Notes: a model not told the origin generated them from the sequence alone. 60,635 nucleotides of DNA from Microbacterium azadirachtae (GCF_000956505.1 NZ_JYIX01000022.1:1-60635), one strand, 5' to 3'; counted from the first letter of the stretch, positions 1 to 7,927 are shown. A program made the numbers and translations.

Positions 1-397
1 CTCCCCCTCCGCCCACCGCGCCGTCTCCGCGGGGCGGTGTCTGATGCGACACCCGGTGATACACGCTGCGCCCGCGCCGCAGATCAGGCCCGATGCTCTC
101 GGCCTCGATCTCCACGTTCATCCGCTTGCCGTCCTTGGCGTCCCACTCGCGCAGCTTCAACCGCCCCACGACCACCACAGCATCGCCCTTCGCGAGAGAG
201 GCCTCGGCGTTCTCGGCCAGAGCGCGGTACGCCCTGATCTCGAACCAGTTCGTCCCCGCGTCGATCCAGCCGCCCGCACCATCCGGGCGGCGATGGTTGG
301 TGGCCATCCGGAAGCTCAGCGTGGGGATGCCGGTCGCCGTCGCGCCCCGATCCGGGTCGGACGCGACGTTGCCCAGCACGGTGATGGTGTCGGCCAT
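1..397 (-). CDS. ssb: Single-stranded DNA-binding protein, 3' end cut by window edge
   Basis: Reads leftward and runs off the window, leaving about 132 codons. The protein starts MADTITVLGNVASDPDRG and continues with TLSFRMATNHR and NWFEIRAYRALAENA, the OB-fold strand pattern of bacterial Ssb with aromatic residues that stack on single-stranded DNA. The visible end becomes Gly-rich, as expected where the disordered tail begins. An in-frame ATG lies 21 bases upstream at 418, but a purine-rich AGAGAAG sits correctly for the ATG at 397, so 397 was chosen. The acidic C-terminal tip that recruits partner proteins would lie outside the window. It differs from the usual ssb next to rpsF/rpsR, so it may be a second, paralogous Ssb; this is inference. 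Confidence 0.85.
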   Translation of the reverse strand, partial: MADTITVLGNVASDPDRGATATGIPTLSFRMATNHRRPDGAGGWIDAGTNWFEIRAYRALAENAEASLAKGDAVVVVGRLKLREWDAKDGKRMNVEIEAESIGPDLRRGRSVYHRVSHQTPPRGDGAVGGGG

Positions 398-572
398 GAT
401 CTGCTCTTCTCTGCTCATGTGGAGCTCGAATCGGCTCCGTTCCTGCAGACAGCGTCATGCCCCGGCCCCGACCGTGGAGACGGCGATGCGCAATCGGTGC
501 CGAAACCGTCCGTCGGTCCGTCTGTGGAGGAGGATCGCGTGCCGGCGTGAAGAGGGCCCCAGAACAGCGGGA

Positions 573-1199
573 TCAGTGCACGAAGAGCAGAAGCGCCGCG
601 ACGGCGATGAACAGTGCGCCGAAGACGATGTTGAGGGTGCGCTGGCCTCGCGTGCTGGACGTGAGCCGTCGGAAGCTCTGCGCCGTCGCGGCGAACACGA
701 ACCACATCACGATCACGTCGATGACCACCGTCGTCCCGATGAGGATCAGATACTGCGGCCAGGGATCGCGGTCCAGGCGGATGAACTGCGGCACGAACGC
801 GAGGAAGAACACGATCGCCTTCGGGTTGAGCAGATTGACCCAGAATCCTCGACGCAGCATCGGCCACCGCCCCTCGGCGGGACGCAGGGCCTCGGCTTCC
901 GCGACGGCTTCGGGGACCCGCGCGATGATCAGCCGGATCCCGAGGTAGACGAGGTACGCGGCTCCGACGTACCGGACCGTCTCGAACAGCCACGGAACCC
1001 GTGCCACGAGCAGGCCCACCCCCGCAGCGACGATCGCGACGTGCACGACCAGCGCGAGCTGCTGCCCGACGATCCCCCAGATCGAGCGCCGCCATCCCTC
1101 GTTCAGAGAGTTGGTCATGGTGTTGATCGCGCCCGCGCCCGGCGTGAGGCTGATCACCAGGCACGCCACCACCAGCGAGAGCCATACAGTCACGGTCAC
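573..1199 (-). CDS. LysE/RhtB-family amino-acid exporter
   Basis: Small inner-membrane exporter of the LysE superfamily, about 208 residues, the usual family length. The N-terminal SLTPGAGAIN signature and the middle NLLNPKAIVFFLAFVPQF are family hallmarks, and hydrophobicity suggests five or six membrane segments. The members known export amino acids or small metabolites; the substrate cannot be read here. Three in-frame GTG codons (1205, 1199, 1193) compete for the start. A TACACT -10 box ends exactly six bases before 1199, matching the leaderless pattern seen across the window, so 1199 was taken. It stands alone, facing the small gene at 1294. Confidence 0.85.
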   Translation of the reverse strand: MTVTVWLSLVVACLVISLTPGAGAINTMTNSLNEGWRRSIWGIVGQQLALVVHVAIVAAGVGLLVARVPWLFETVRYVGAAYLVYLGIRLIIARVPEAVAEAEALRPAEGRWPMLRRGFWVNLLNPKAIVFFLAFVPQFIRLDRDPWPQYLILIGTTVVIDVIVMWFVFAATAQSFRRLTSSTRGQRTLNIVFGALFIAVAALLLFVH

Positions 1200-1205
1200 C
1201 AGCAC

Positions 1206-1211
1206 AGTGTA
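1206..1211 (-). promoter_or_regulatory. -10 box of LysE gene (leaderless pattern)
   Basis: TACACT on the minus strand followed by six bases and then GTG at 1199. Transcription would begin at or next to the start codon, so the mRNA would lack a 5' leader. No convincing -35 box is visible. Confidence 0.5.
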
Positions 1212-1293
1212 GGGACTATCCGGGCGCACGGAATTCCGGCCTCTCGGACGAATGTCGGTGGCCGTCCTTATGTTCGAAGGAGAAGGAGGAACA

Positions 1294-1557
1294 ATGACCA
1301 CGAACACCACCCCCGCGCCGACCATCCGCTGGGCGACACCCGTTCTCACCCGCTCCATCGAGACGCTGCAGCCGGCCGGCGAATGCCTCTGGCGCGTGCT
1401 GGATCGCCGCGGCGCGATCCGCGGGCACCTGCGGATCATGCCGCACGACCTCGGCCTGCGCTACCGCGCAGAGCGCCTGCACCTCCCCTCCGGCGTGTTC
1501 CGCATCGTCGGCGACTTCTGGAGCGCCGACGACGCCGTCGCCGCGCTGCGCTTCTGA
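1294..1557 (+). CDS. Small protein of unknown function (87 aa)
   Basis: A short soluble protein of 87 residues with no signal peptide or membrane segment. It is preceded by a strong Shine-Dalgarno sequence, GAAGGAGGA, eight bases before the ATG, which argues that it is really translated. The sequence begins MTTNTTPAPTIRWATPVLTR and carries a compact core with motifs CLWRVLDRRG and DLGLRYRAERL, ending FRIVGDFWSADDAVAALRF. This looks like a small mixed alpha/beta fold, but I do not recognise a family. It is separated from the LysE gene by a divergent promoter region and from the PAP2 phosphatase by about 150 bases. Confidence 0.65.
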   Translation: MTTNTTPAPTIRWATPVLTRSIETLQPAGECLWRVLDRRGAIRGHLRIMPHDLGLRYRAERLHLPSGVFRIVGDFWSADDAVAALRF

Positions 1558-1705
1558 CCCCGCCGGCGCAACACGAGCCGACGGAACCCGCGTTTCTTGG
1601 CCAATCCTTAGGCGATGCATCGGAACATGGATCCGGCGCGCGTGAACCCGCGGGTGCCCGCCTCCGATGCCGCCATCGCGAGGAACGCGACGGATGAGGA
1701 TCCCC

Positions 1706-2401
1706 ATGACTGAGCTGCGACGCACCCGTACCCGGCCGCTCACCGGCATCGAGCGCACCACCCGGCGTCCCCTGGTCGCCGTGGCCGTCGCGGTCATCGG
1801 CGCCGTCGCCGTGATCGCCCTCGGGTTCGCGATGAAGGCGACACAGGCCGATCAGAGCCTCGTCGTCGCCCTCAACAAGACCCACACGGGCCTCTGGGGC
1901 ACGATCGGCAACGCGATCTATCGCGGCATCGAGCCGGTCCCCGCCGTGGTGATCACGCTCGTGATCGCCGGAATCGTGTGGGCGGTCTCCCGCTCGCTGC
2001 GCACCGCGATCCTGTTCGGGCTCACCGTCGCGCTCACCTGGCTGCCCGTCGCGGCCGTCAAGATCCTGGTGGACCGACCGCGCCCCGACGCATCGCTGCT
2101 CGTCCACCCGTTCTCGCCGCTGCAGACCGACGGCTCGTTCCCCAGCGGTCACACCGCCTACGTCGTCGCCCTGGCGATCGCGTTCTGGTTCCTGCTCCGC
2201 GACACCCGGCACGCATGGCTGCCCATCGTGCTCGGTGTCGTCGCCACCGCGGTGATCGGCCTCGCCGTGGTCAGCGACGGCCTGCACTTCCCCACCGACG
2301 TGCTCGGATCCGTCGTCTGGGCGCTGACCACGGCCGCCGCCGTGCGCTGGCTCATCGTCGACGTGGTCGCCTCGCGGATCGGGCGGCGATCCGCCGCCTG
2401 A
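1706..2401 (+). CDS. PAP2-superfamily membrane phosphatase
   Basis: Integral-membrane lipid-phosphate phosphatase of 231 residues. The three catalytic blocks are present in order: KILVDRPRP (general KxxxxxxRP), PSGHTAYV with the transition-state His, and SDGLHFPTDVLG carrying the nucleophilic His and its supporting Asp. The third block reads SDGLH where the textbook form is SRxxxxxH. About six hydrophobic segments surround them. Relatives dephosphorylate undecaprenyl pyrophosphate, phosphatidic acid or phosphatidylglycerol phosphate at the outer face of the membrane; which applies here cannot be told. ATG 1706 was preferred to the in-frame ATG at 1667 because GATGAGGA lies seven bases upstream of it. 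Confidence 0.85.
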   Translation: MTELRRTRTRPLTGIERTTRRPLVAVAVAVIGAVAVIALGFAMKATQADQSLVVALNKTHTGLWGTIGNAIYRGIEPVPAVVITLVIAGIVWAVSRSLRTAILFGLTVALTWLPVAAVKILVDRPRPDASLLVHPFSPLQTDGSFPSGHTAYVVALAIAFWFLLRDTRHAWLPIVLGVVATAVIGLAVVSDGLHFPTDVLGSVVWALTTAAAVRWLIVDVVASRIGRRSAA

Positions 2402-2417
2402 ACCGGCGCAGAACAAG

Positions 2418-2490
2418 TGCCCCCTGCAGGATTCGAACCTGCGACCGACGGATTAGAAGGCCGTTGCTCTATCCACTGAGCTAAGGAGGC
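2418..2490 (-). tRNA. tRNA-Arg (anticodon UCU)
   Basis: A 73-base cloverleaf reading leftward. Acceptor GCCTCCT pairs with AGGGGGC (one G-T wobble), the T arm is GCAGG-TTCGAAT-CCTGC, and the anticodon loop CTTCTAA carries UCU, which decodes AGA, a rare codon in this high-GC genome. CCA is not encoded; the discriminator is A. Confidence 0.95.
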
Positions 2491-2523
2491 GCTCCTCCAG
2501 GCTAGCGCGTCGGTGCCGCTCAG

Positions 2524-2529
2524 TAGGAT
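2524..2529 (+). promoter_or_regulatory. -10 box of orn (leaderless pattern)
   Basis: TAGGAT followed by six bases and the ATG of orn at 2536, placing the likely transcription start at the start codon. Confidence 0.5.
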
Positions 2530-2535
2530 GGCCGC

Positions 2536-3162
2536 ATGGTTTCTTCGTCCGAGAACGATCGTCTGGTCTGGATCGACTGCGAGATGACGGGGCTCGATCT
2601 CGCGATCGATGAACTCGTGGAGATCGCCGTCGTGATCACCGACTTCGAGTTGCGCCTGGTGGATCCCGGGTTCCAGGTGGTCATCCGCGCGAGCGACGCC
2701 GCACTGGAGCAGATGAACGATTTCGTCACGAACATGCACCGCACCTCTGGCCTGTACGAGGAGATCCCGACCGGCGTCTCCCTCGCTGAGGCGCAGGAGC
2801 AGACGCTCGCCTACATCCGGCGATTCGTGCCGCAGGAGCGCAAGGCGCCGCTCGCCGGCAACACGATCGGCACCGACCGCATGTTCCTCGCGAAGTACAT
2901 GCCGGATGTCGACCACTACCTGCACTACCGCAACGTCGACGTCTCGAGCATCAAAGAGCTGTCGCGCCGCTGGTATCCGCGCGTCTTCTTCCACGCCCCG
3001 TCGAAGGACGGCGGTCACCGCGCCCTCGCGGACATCCTGGAGTCGATCCGCGAGCTGGAGTACTACCGCCGCGCGGTGTTCATCGACCAGCCCGGACCGA
3101 CGACCGAAGAGGTCCAGGCGACGTCGGACGCCGTCGTGTCAGAGTTCGCCTCAAACCTGTAA
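2536..3162 (+). CDS. orn: Oligoribonuclease
   Basis: 3'-5' exoribonuclease that degrades di- to penta-nucleotides, including the pGpG left by cyclic-di-GMP hydrolysis; it completes mRNA decay in the cytosol and works as a dimer. The protein is 208 residues, close to family length. The DEDDh exonuclease motifs are visible: WIDCEMTGLD (Exo I, residues 12-21), then NTIGTDRMFL, and the Exo III region HRALADILESI with the catalytic His and Asp. It lies between two tRNA genes, an arrangement common in actinobacteria. The start ATG is fixed by a TAGGAT box six bases upstream. Confidence 0.96.
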   Translation: MVSSSENDRLVWIDCEMTGLDLAIDELVEIAVVITDFELRLVDPGFQVVIRASDAALEQMNDFVTNMHRTSGLYEEIPTGVSLAEAQEQTLAYIRRFVPQERKAPLAGNTIGTDRMFLAKYMPDVDHYLHYRNVDVSSIKELSRRWYPRVFFHAPSKDGGHRALADILESIRELEYYRRAVFIDQPGPTTEEVQATSDAVVSEFASNL

Positions 3163-3198
3163 TACACTTGTCAGGTTGCCCGCTCCGGCAGGCACATG

Positions 3199-3274
3199 GT
3201 GGCTATAGCTCAGTTGGTAGAGCACCGCGTTGTGGTCGCGGGGGCCGCGGGTTCAAGTCCCGTTAGCCACCCCA
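3199..3274 (+). tRNA. tRNA-His (anticodon GUG)
   Basis: Cloverleaf GTGGCTA...TAGCCAC with anticodon loop TTGTGGT (GUG at 3232-3234) and T arm GCGGG-TTCAAGT-CCCGT. The discriminator is C at 3271 and the preceding base 3198 is G, which supplies the extra G-1 that tRNA-His needs. CCA is encoded at 3272-3274. Confidence 0.96.
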
Positions 3275-3277
3275 AGC

Positions 3278-3329
3278 AGCGAGGCCCGGATTCAGTCTTC
3301 GGACAGAATCCGGGCCTCGCTTTTCTCTT
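3278..3329 (+). terminator. Rho-independent terminator after tRNA-His
   Basis: Fifteen-base perfect stem (GCGAGGCCCGGATTC with its complement), a 12-base loop and a TTTTCTCTT tract. It is among the best-formed intrinsic terminators in the window and insulates the orn/tRNA-His unit from the converging gene at 3378. Confidence 0.93.
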
Positions 3330-3377
3330 CGCATGGGTGGGCGGTCATGGGCCTGAACCTGCGGACCGCAGATCACG

Positions 3378-3782
3378 TCATCGCGGCTCGTCCTCGTCCG
3401 AGCGCTGTCCGAGAACCTCACGAGCGACCGCCAGCCCATTGCCCGCGCGCGGGTGGCCCGCATAGAGGGCTGTGTGGAAGACCGTCTCGACGATCTTCTC
3501 CGCCGTGACACCTACGTTCAGCGCCGCCCGCATGTGCAAGGCGAGCTGTGGTTCCGCACCGCCGATCGCCGTCAGGACTGCGATGTTGATCAGCTGCCGT
3601 TCGGGCAGCGACAGCCCCTCCCGTCCGTAGACGTCGGCGAAGCCCGCTTCGACCACGTACTTTCCGAAGTCCGAGCTGATCTCATCGAATCCTGCCAGCG
3701 TCCGTTCCGCGGTCTCCGGACCGAGAATCCGATCCATCAGTTCACGGCCGCGTTCGTACCGTTCGCCCTCGTGTGCTGCCAT
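3378..3782 (-). CDS. Carboxymuconolactone decarboxylase-family protein
   Basis: 134 residues of the CMD/AhpD-like helical family. The core LSLPERQLINIAVLTAIGG, then LALHMRAALNVGVTAEKIVE and FHTALYAGHPRAGNGL, match 4-carboxymuconolactone decarboxylase; the family's conserved E, H and G..P residues are there, but no AhpD-type CxxC is seen, so peroxidase activity is unlikely. True PcaC acts in the protocatechuate branch of the beta-ketoadipate pathway, yet no other pca genes are nearby, so the substrate is open. It diverges from a TetR regulator with only 55 bases between them and is probably the regulator's target. Confidence 0.85.
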   Translation of the reverse strand: MAAHEGERYERGRELMDRILGPETAERTLAGFDEISSDFGKYVVEAGFADVYGREGLSLPERQLINIAVLTAIGGAEPQLALHMRAALNVGVTAEKIVETVFHTALYAGHPRAGNGLAVAREVLGQRSDEDEPR

Positions 3783-3789
3783 GAGCGTG

Positions 3790-3795
3790 ACGCTA
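3790..3795 (-). promoter_or_regulatory. -10 box of CMD-family gene
   Basis: TAGCGT on the minus strand, seven bases before the ATG at 3782. The neighbouring palindrome at 3795-3808 touches it, so a bound repressor would block this promoter. Confidence 0.4.
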
Positions 3796-3808
3796 CGCTA
3801 CGTAGCGT
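3795..3808. promoter_or_regulatory. Palindromic operator between CMD gene and tetR
   Basis: A perfect 14-base palindrome, ACGCTACGTAGCGT, in the 55-base gap between two divergent genes. It abuts the -10 box of the CMD gene on one side and lies upstream of the tetR -10 box on the other. TetR-family dimers typically bind such sites in their own promoter region. The assignment to the TetR at 3838 is inference from position. Confidence 0.6.
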
Positions 3809-3825
3809 CGTCAGACAACTCCCGA

Positions 3826-3831
3826 TACTCT
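3826..3831 (+). promoter_or_regulatory. -10 box of tetR (leaderless pattern)
   Basis: TACTCT, six bases, then ATG 3838. This supports 3838 rather than the in-frame ATG at 3781, which would overlap the divergent gene. Confidence 0.5.
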
Positions 3832-3837
3832 GTTGCG

Positions 3838-4395
3838 ATGCCGGAATCGCCACGCACCCGCACCTCCGCCCGGATCCAAGATGCGGCCTGGGAGATCTTC
3901 TCCGAGCGCGGGCTGCCGGGAGTGACGATGGAGGCGATCGCGATCCGGGCCGGTGTCGCGAAGACCACGGTGTACCGTCGGTGGCCCACCAAGTCCGCCA
4001 TCCTGATCGATGCCTTGAAGGAGAGACTCGCACCGCTGGTGAAGTTCCCGCAGGAAGGGACCGTCCGCGACGATGTCGTTGCGCAGATCGAGGCAGTCAT
4101 CGATCTGTTCGGCAGCAGGACAGGCCGGGCCTACCTCGCCTTGATCGCGGAGAGCGTGCACGATCCCGACGTGGGCACAGCGCTGCGCGAGCGATACATC
4201 GCGGACCAGCGGGAAGCCGCCATCCTTCGACTCCGCATCGGCATCGACCACGGGGAGCTGGCATCCCGCACCGACCCCGAGATCCTCATCGACAGCCTCT
4301 ACGGCGCCCTCTATTACCGGGTGCTGGTGGCGCACGTTCCGCTCGACCGGGCCTACGCGACACGACTGGTCGACAGCATCTGGCCGGTCGCCTGA
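3838..4395 (+). CDS. TetR-family transcriptional regulator
   Basis: 185-residue regulator. Residues 10-55 form the TetR helix-turn-helix: ARIQDAAWEIFSERGLPGVT, MEAIAIRAGVAKTTVYRRWP, then a C-terminal ligand/dimer domain containing FGSRTGRAYLALIAES, which resembles the TetR_C_16/AefR-like group. It presumably represses itself and the divergent CMD gene through the palindrome between them; the inducing ligand is unknown. The upstream ATG at 3781 is rejected because it would read through the operator and overlap the neighbour's start. Confidence 0.9.
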   Translation: MPESPRTRTSARIQDAAWEIFSERGLPGVTMEAIAIRAGVAKTTVYRRWPTKSAILIDALKERLAPLVKFPQEGTVRDDVVAQIEAVIDLFGSRTGRAYLALIAESVHDPDVGTALRERYIADQREAAILRLRIGIDHGELASRTDPEILIDSLYGALYYRVLVAHVPLDRAYATRLVDSIWPVA

Positions 4396-4500
4396 CCGCC
4401 CCTTCCGCTGCGGCCGCGCCGCTGAGACGTTGTTCTACCGGTCGCGGTCGAGACATCCGCATCGCGGGTCGCGGGGACGCCCGATAGGCTCCCCAGTCAG

Positions 4501-5877
4501 ATGACCGGATCCGATTTCCTCCGACTGGACCCGCGCGACGCGCCGTCCCGCGGTCGCACCGCGTGGCTCACCGCGCAGATCCGCGCCGCGGTCGCCGACG
4601 CGACCCTCGGTGCCGGCACGCGGGTGCCGCCGAGCCGCGAACTCGCCGAGGAGCTCTCGTTCTCCCGTGGCGTCGTGGTCGAGGCCTACCGTCGCCTGAC
4701 CGAGGAGGGGCTACTCGTCACGAATCGCGGAGCGGGCACGCGGATCGCGGAGGTGGCTCCTCCTGCCGCTCGTCCACGCCGGCTCGCCGAGCCGCTCGAG
4801 GCGGTGGAGCCGCTCCAGATCTCGGAGGGAGCCCCCGATCTGAGCGCGTTCCCCCGCGCCGCCTGGCTGCAGGCCGAGCGCCGGGTCCTCGCGACCGCGA
4901 CCGCTCGTGACCTCGGCTACGCGGATCCCCAGGGCGTACCCGCGCTGCGCGGGGCGCTGGCGGGATGGCTGGCACGCCGGCGCGGCATCGTCGCGCCCCC
5001 GGATCGCATCATCGTCACGGCGGGCGTGACGGGCGCTCTCAGCCTGATCGCCCAGACCATGCGTGAACGCGGCGCGACCACGTGCGGCATCGAAGACCCG
5101 AGCGCGGATGGGAACCGTCGCATCCTCGGGTACTGGCTGGACGAACTGCGCCCCGTTCCGGTGGACCGCGAAGGCATCGACGTGACCGCGCTCGATGCGA
5201 CCGGCGTCCGAGTCGTCCTGACCACACCGGCGCATCAGTTCCCCACCGGCGTGGTGCTCTCCCCCACGCGCCGCCGGGAGCTCATCGCCTGGGCGGAGCG
5301 CACGGACGGCGTGATCGTCGAGGACGACTACGACTCCGAGTATCGCTACGACCGCGCGCCCATCCCCGCCCTGCAGGCGAGTGCGCCGGAGCGGATCCTG
5401 CACATCTCGAGCCTGTCCAAGGTGCTCGCCCCTGCGCTGCGGATCGGCTGGATGATCGCTCCCGAGGGCTGGTCCGACGATCTCATCCGCAGGCGCTGGG
5501 CCACCGATCTCGGCTCGCCCGCCCTGCCGCAGCTCGTCCTGGCCGAGCTCATCGGAACCGGCGTTCTCGAGCGACAGGTGCGACGTCTGCGGCTGCGACA
5601 CCGCCAGCGCCGAGATGACGCGGTCGCAGCGATCCGAGAGCACATGCCGGGGTGTCACGTCGAAGGCATCGCCGCCGGACTCCACATCCAGGTGATGCTG
5701 CCGAACGGCATGGACGACGCAGACCTCGCGCGGCGGGCCGCCTCCGAAGGCATCTCGGTCAAGCCGCTTTCGGACTACCGCTTCTCCCCCGGCCCGCCGG
5801 GCCTCGTGATCGGCTACGGCCCCCACTCGAGCGCCCGGCTCGCCGGCGCGATCGCGACGCTCGGCCGCCTCCTCTGA
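4501..5877 (+). CDS. MocR/PdxR-family regulator (GntR HTH fused to aminotransferase)
   Basis: 458-residue fusion. The N-terminal winged helix (about residues 15-80; SRELAEELSFSRGVVVEAYRRL) is GntR-type, and the rest is a class-I aminotransferase fold. The PLP site is intact: VEDDYDSEYRYD supplies the aspartate and the Schiff-base lysine lies in HISSLSKVLAPALRIGW. Family members sense PLP or amino-acid derivatives, for example PdxR for vitamin B6 synthesis and GabR for GABA. No pdxST pair is next to it. It converges on a LysE-type exporter, which may hint at amino-acid sensing, but that link is weak. Confidence 0.92.
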   Translation: MTGSDFLRLDPRDAPSRGRTAWLTAQIRAAVADATLGAGTRVPPSRELAEELSFSRGVVVEAYRRLTEEGLLVTNRGAGTRIAEVAPPAARPRRLAEPLEAVEPLQISEGAPDLSAFPRAAWLQAERRVLATATARDLGYADPQGVPALRGALAGWLARRRGIVAPPDRIIVTAGVTGALSLIAQTMRERGATTCGIEDPSADGNRRILGYWLDELRPVPVDREGIDVTALDATGVRVVLTTPAHQFPTGVVLSPTRRRELIAWAERTDGVIVEDDYDSEYRYDRAPIPALQASAPERILHISSLSKVLAPALRIGWMIAPEGWSDDLIRRRWATDLGSPALPQLVLAELIGTGVLERQVRRLRLRHRQRRDDAVAAIREHMPGCHVEGIAAGLHIQVMLPNGMDDADLARRAASEGISVKPLSDYRFSPGPPGLVIGYGPHSSARLAGAIATLGRLL

Positions 5878-5893
5878 TCCCGCCGGATCGCTC

Positions 5894-6523
5894 TCACCGC
5901 GGAGTGATCGCGAGGAGCACCGCGAGCACGACGAAGGTCAGCGCGAATCCTCGGCCGAGGAGCCGGTTCACCGCGGGACGCGCACGCGCGAAGTCCCGCA
6001 CCCGTGCGGCCCCCGCGCCATAGGCCGCGAAGATGACGAACGTGATCCCCATGAAGGCCGCACCCAGGCCCGCCATCCTCAGCACGCCGTCGGCCGCCTC
6101 GACGTCCACGAACATCGGCAGGAACACGAGGAAGAAGATCGTGAGCTTCGGATTCAGCAGATTGACGAGCACCGCATCGCGGATCACCCGGCCGAAAGAC
6201 ATCCTCGGTACGGGAGAACCGTCCTGCGTCTCCGCGTCCGCGGCGAACCCGCGTTCGTCGCTCCACATGCCCCAGGCCATGAACAGGAGATACGCCACGC
6301 CCATCCAGCGGATGACGTCGAACAGGACGGGATTCGCCGCCATCACGGCGGCGGCGCCCGACAACGCCAGCGCCAGGTGCGGCAGGACCCCCAGCGTGCA
6401 CCCGACGGCCGCGACGATCCCCGCGCGGACGCCCCGCGACAGCCCCGCGGCGATCGTGAACAGGGCGCCGCTGCCAGGGGTCGCCGTGATCACGATCGAT
6501 GTCACCAGGAAGCTCGTATCCAT
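5894..6523 (-). CDS. LysE/RhtB-family exporter (second copy)
   Basis: 209-residue membrane exporter. It has the family features TATPGSGALFTIAAGLSRG at the N-terminus and VLVNLLNPKLTIFFLVFLPMF in the middle, with about six hydrophobic segments. The substrate is probably an amino acid or derivative but is not determinable. A strong TGGAGGC Shine-Dalgarno sits directly before ATG 6523. It ends 16 bases from the end of the MocR gene, in convergent orientation. Only modest similarity to the LysE protein at 573-1199, so it is not a recent duplication. Confidence 0.86.
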   Translation of the reverse strand: MDTSFLVTSIVITATPGSGALFTIAAGLSRGVRAGIVAAVGCTLGVLPHLALALSGAAAVMAANPVLFDVIRWMGVAYLLFMAWGMWSDERGFAADAETQDGSPVPRMSFGRVIRDAVLVNLLNPKLTIFFLVFLPMFVDVEAADGVLRMAGLGAAFMGITFVIFAAYGAGAARVRDFARARPAVNRLLGRGFALTFVVLAVLLAITPR

Positions 6524-6756
6524 GCCTCCAGGCTGGATGGCTTCTGGATCGCACAGAAGATCCAAGAACGCACGGCTGTCGGGGACCAATCGTCGATCCT
6601 GCTGCTGGGCCTCGCCCCCGCACCGGATGCAGCGACGGCCTCCGCGCATGCGCGCGAAGCGCTGCGCAGTCTCGGCCTCGGCACCCCGGGGCGCTGACCG
6701 CTCCGAGGCCGGATCCAAGAGCCGCACCGCCGCAGCCGCCCCTTCCGCAGGCCGGA

Positions 6757-6762
6757 TAGCAT
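6757..6762 (+). promoter_or_regulatory. -10 box of GNAT-zincin gene (leaderless pattern)
   Basis: TAGCAT, six bases, then ATG 6769; the predicted transcript starts at the start codon and would carry clpS and DUF2017 too. Confidence 0.5.
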
Positions 6763-6768
6763 CGAGGC

Positions 6769-7629
6769 ATGGCTTCTTTCGTCCGCACCGCGACCGATGC
6801 CGACCTCGCGAAGCTGGCCGGGATCGAGGACGAGGCCGACGCGCTCTTCACCCCGCTGTTCGGCGCCGCGCTCGCCGGCGAGACCCCCTCGGGCGCCTCC
6901 CGCGCGGCGGAGCCGGGCTTCGTCCTCGTCATCGCGGAGGAGGAGGGCGGCGCGCCCGTGGGCTTCGTGCATGTGCTCGAGGAGGACGGCCACGCGCACC
7001 TCGAACAGCTCTCCGTGCTGCCCTCGCACGCGCGCCGCGGGCACGGACGCGAACTGGTCGAGGCGGCTCTCGACGAGGCGGCCGACCGCGGCTACCGCGC
7101 CGTCACCCTGCGCACCTTCGCCGACGTGCCGTGGAACGCGCCGTTCTACGCGACGCTCGGTTTCACGGAGGAGGACTCCCCCGACCATCCGTTCTATCGC
7201 ACGCTCCTCGACACCGAGCGGCGGATCGGGCTGAACGACCTCGGACGCCGTGTGCACATGACGTTCGAGCTCTCCGGTGGCATGGAGATGGATCCGGGGC
7301 CGTTCGAAGAGCTCGTCGCGGACGAACTGGACCGTCTGCCGGACGAGATGGTCGAGGGCCTCGAGAACCTGGTCTTCGTCGTCGAGGACCGTCCGGAGGA
7401 CGGCTCGCTCGACCTGCTCGGGCTCTACGACGGCCTCGCAGTCACGGAGCGCGGGAACTACGGCATGGGAGAACTTCCCGACCGGATCATCGTCTACCGC
7501 GAGCCGCACCTGGCCCAGTGCGCCGACGAGGAGGAGCTCCGTGCCGAGGTGCACACCACCCTCGTGCACGAGATCGCGCACTATTACGGGATCGACGATG
7601 CGCAGCTGCACGAGCTGGGGTGGGCATGA
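6769..7629 (+). CDS. GNAT acetyltransferase fused to zincin-like metallopeptidase
   Basis: 286 residues in one uninterrupted frame holding two domains. Residues 1-150 are a GNAT N-acetyltransferase with the acetyl-CoA loop LSVLPSHARRGHGRELVE and the C-terminal PFYATLGF. Residues 170-286 are a complete zincin-like metallopeptidase (the MMP/PF06262 type usually encoded as a separate ~115-residue protein), with MEMDPGPFEELVADELDRL and the zinc motif HEIAHYYGIDD near residue 268. The internal Met at MTFELSG or MEMDPG could also give the peptidase alone. It overlaps clpS by four bases, so the three genes form one operon linked to protein turnover. Substrates are unknown. Confidence 0.85.
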   Translation: MASFVRTATDADLAKLAGIEDEADALFTPLFGAALAGETPSGASRAAEPGFVLVIAEEEGGAPVGFVHVLEEDGHAHLEQLSVLPSHARRGHGRELVEAALDEAADRGYRAVTLRTFADVPWNAPFYATLGFTEEDSPDHPFYRTLLDTERRIGLNDLGRRVHMTFELSGGMEMDPGPFEELVADELDRLPDEMVEGLENLVFVVEDRPEDGSLDLLGLYDGLAVTERGNYGMGELPDRIIVYREPHLAQCADEEELRAEVHTTLVHEIAHYYGIDDAQLHELGWA

Positions 7630-7922
7630 GCTCTCCTCTCCTCACCCCCGACGTCGACGAGCAGCTCGACCTGCAGGCCGCGCCCGCCGTGCCGTGGGAG
7701 CTCGTCGTCTGGGACGACCCGGTCAACCTGATGAGCTACGTGGTGCGCGTCTTCCGAACCTACTTCGGCTATCCGAAGGATCGGGCGACCCGCCTCATGA
7801 TGGCGGTGCACAACGAGGGTCACGCGGTCGTCGCGATCGGCCCGCGCGAGACCATGGAGGTGCACGCCCAGGCGATGCACGACTACGGGCTGTGGGCGAC
7901 CGTGCGCCGGGCGGGAGAGTGA
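7626..7922 (+). CDS. clpS: ClpS, N-end-rule adaptor for Clp protease
   Basis: 98-residue adaptor that binds proteins with bulky N-terminal residues and hands them to the ClpC/ClpA unfoldase. The core is typical: VVWDDPVNLMSYVVRVF with the DDP...M substrate pocket, GYPKDRATRLMMAVHNEGHA, and the C-terminal ETMEVHAQAMHDYGLWATV. Its ATG overlaps the previous stop codon (ATGA), which suggests translational coupling. It shares the operon with a metallopeptidase and DUF2017, a recurrent actinobacterial cluster. Confidence 0.95.
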   Translation: MSSPLLTPDVDEQLDLQAAPAVPWELVVWDDPVNLMSYVVRVFRTYFGYPKDRATRLMMAVHNEGHAVVAIGPRETMEVHAQAMHDYGLWATVRRAGE

Positions 7923-7927
7923 GCAGG

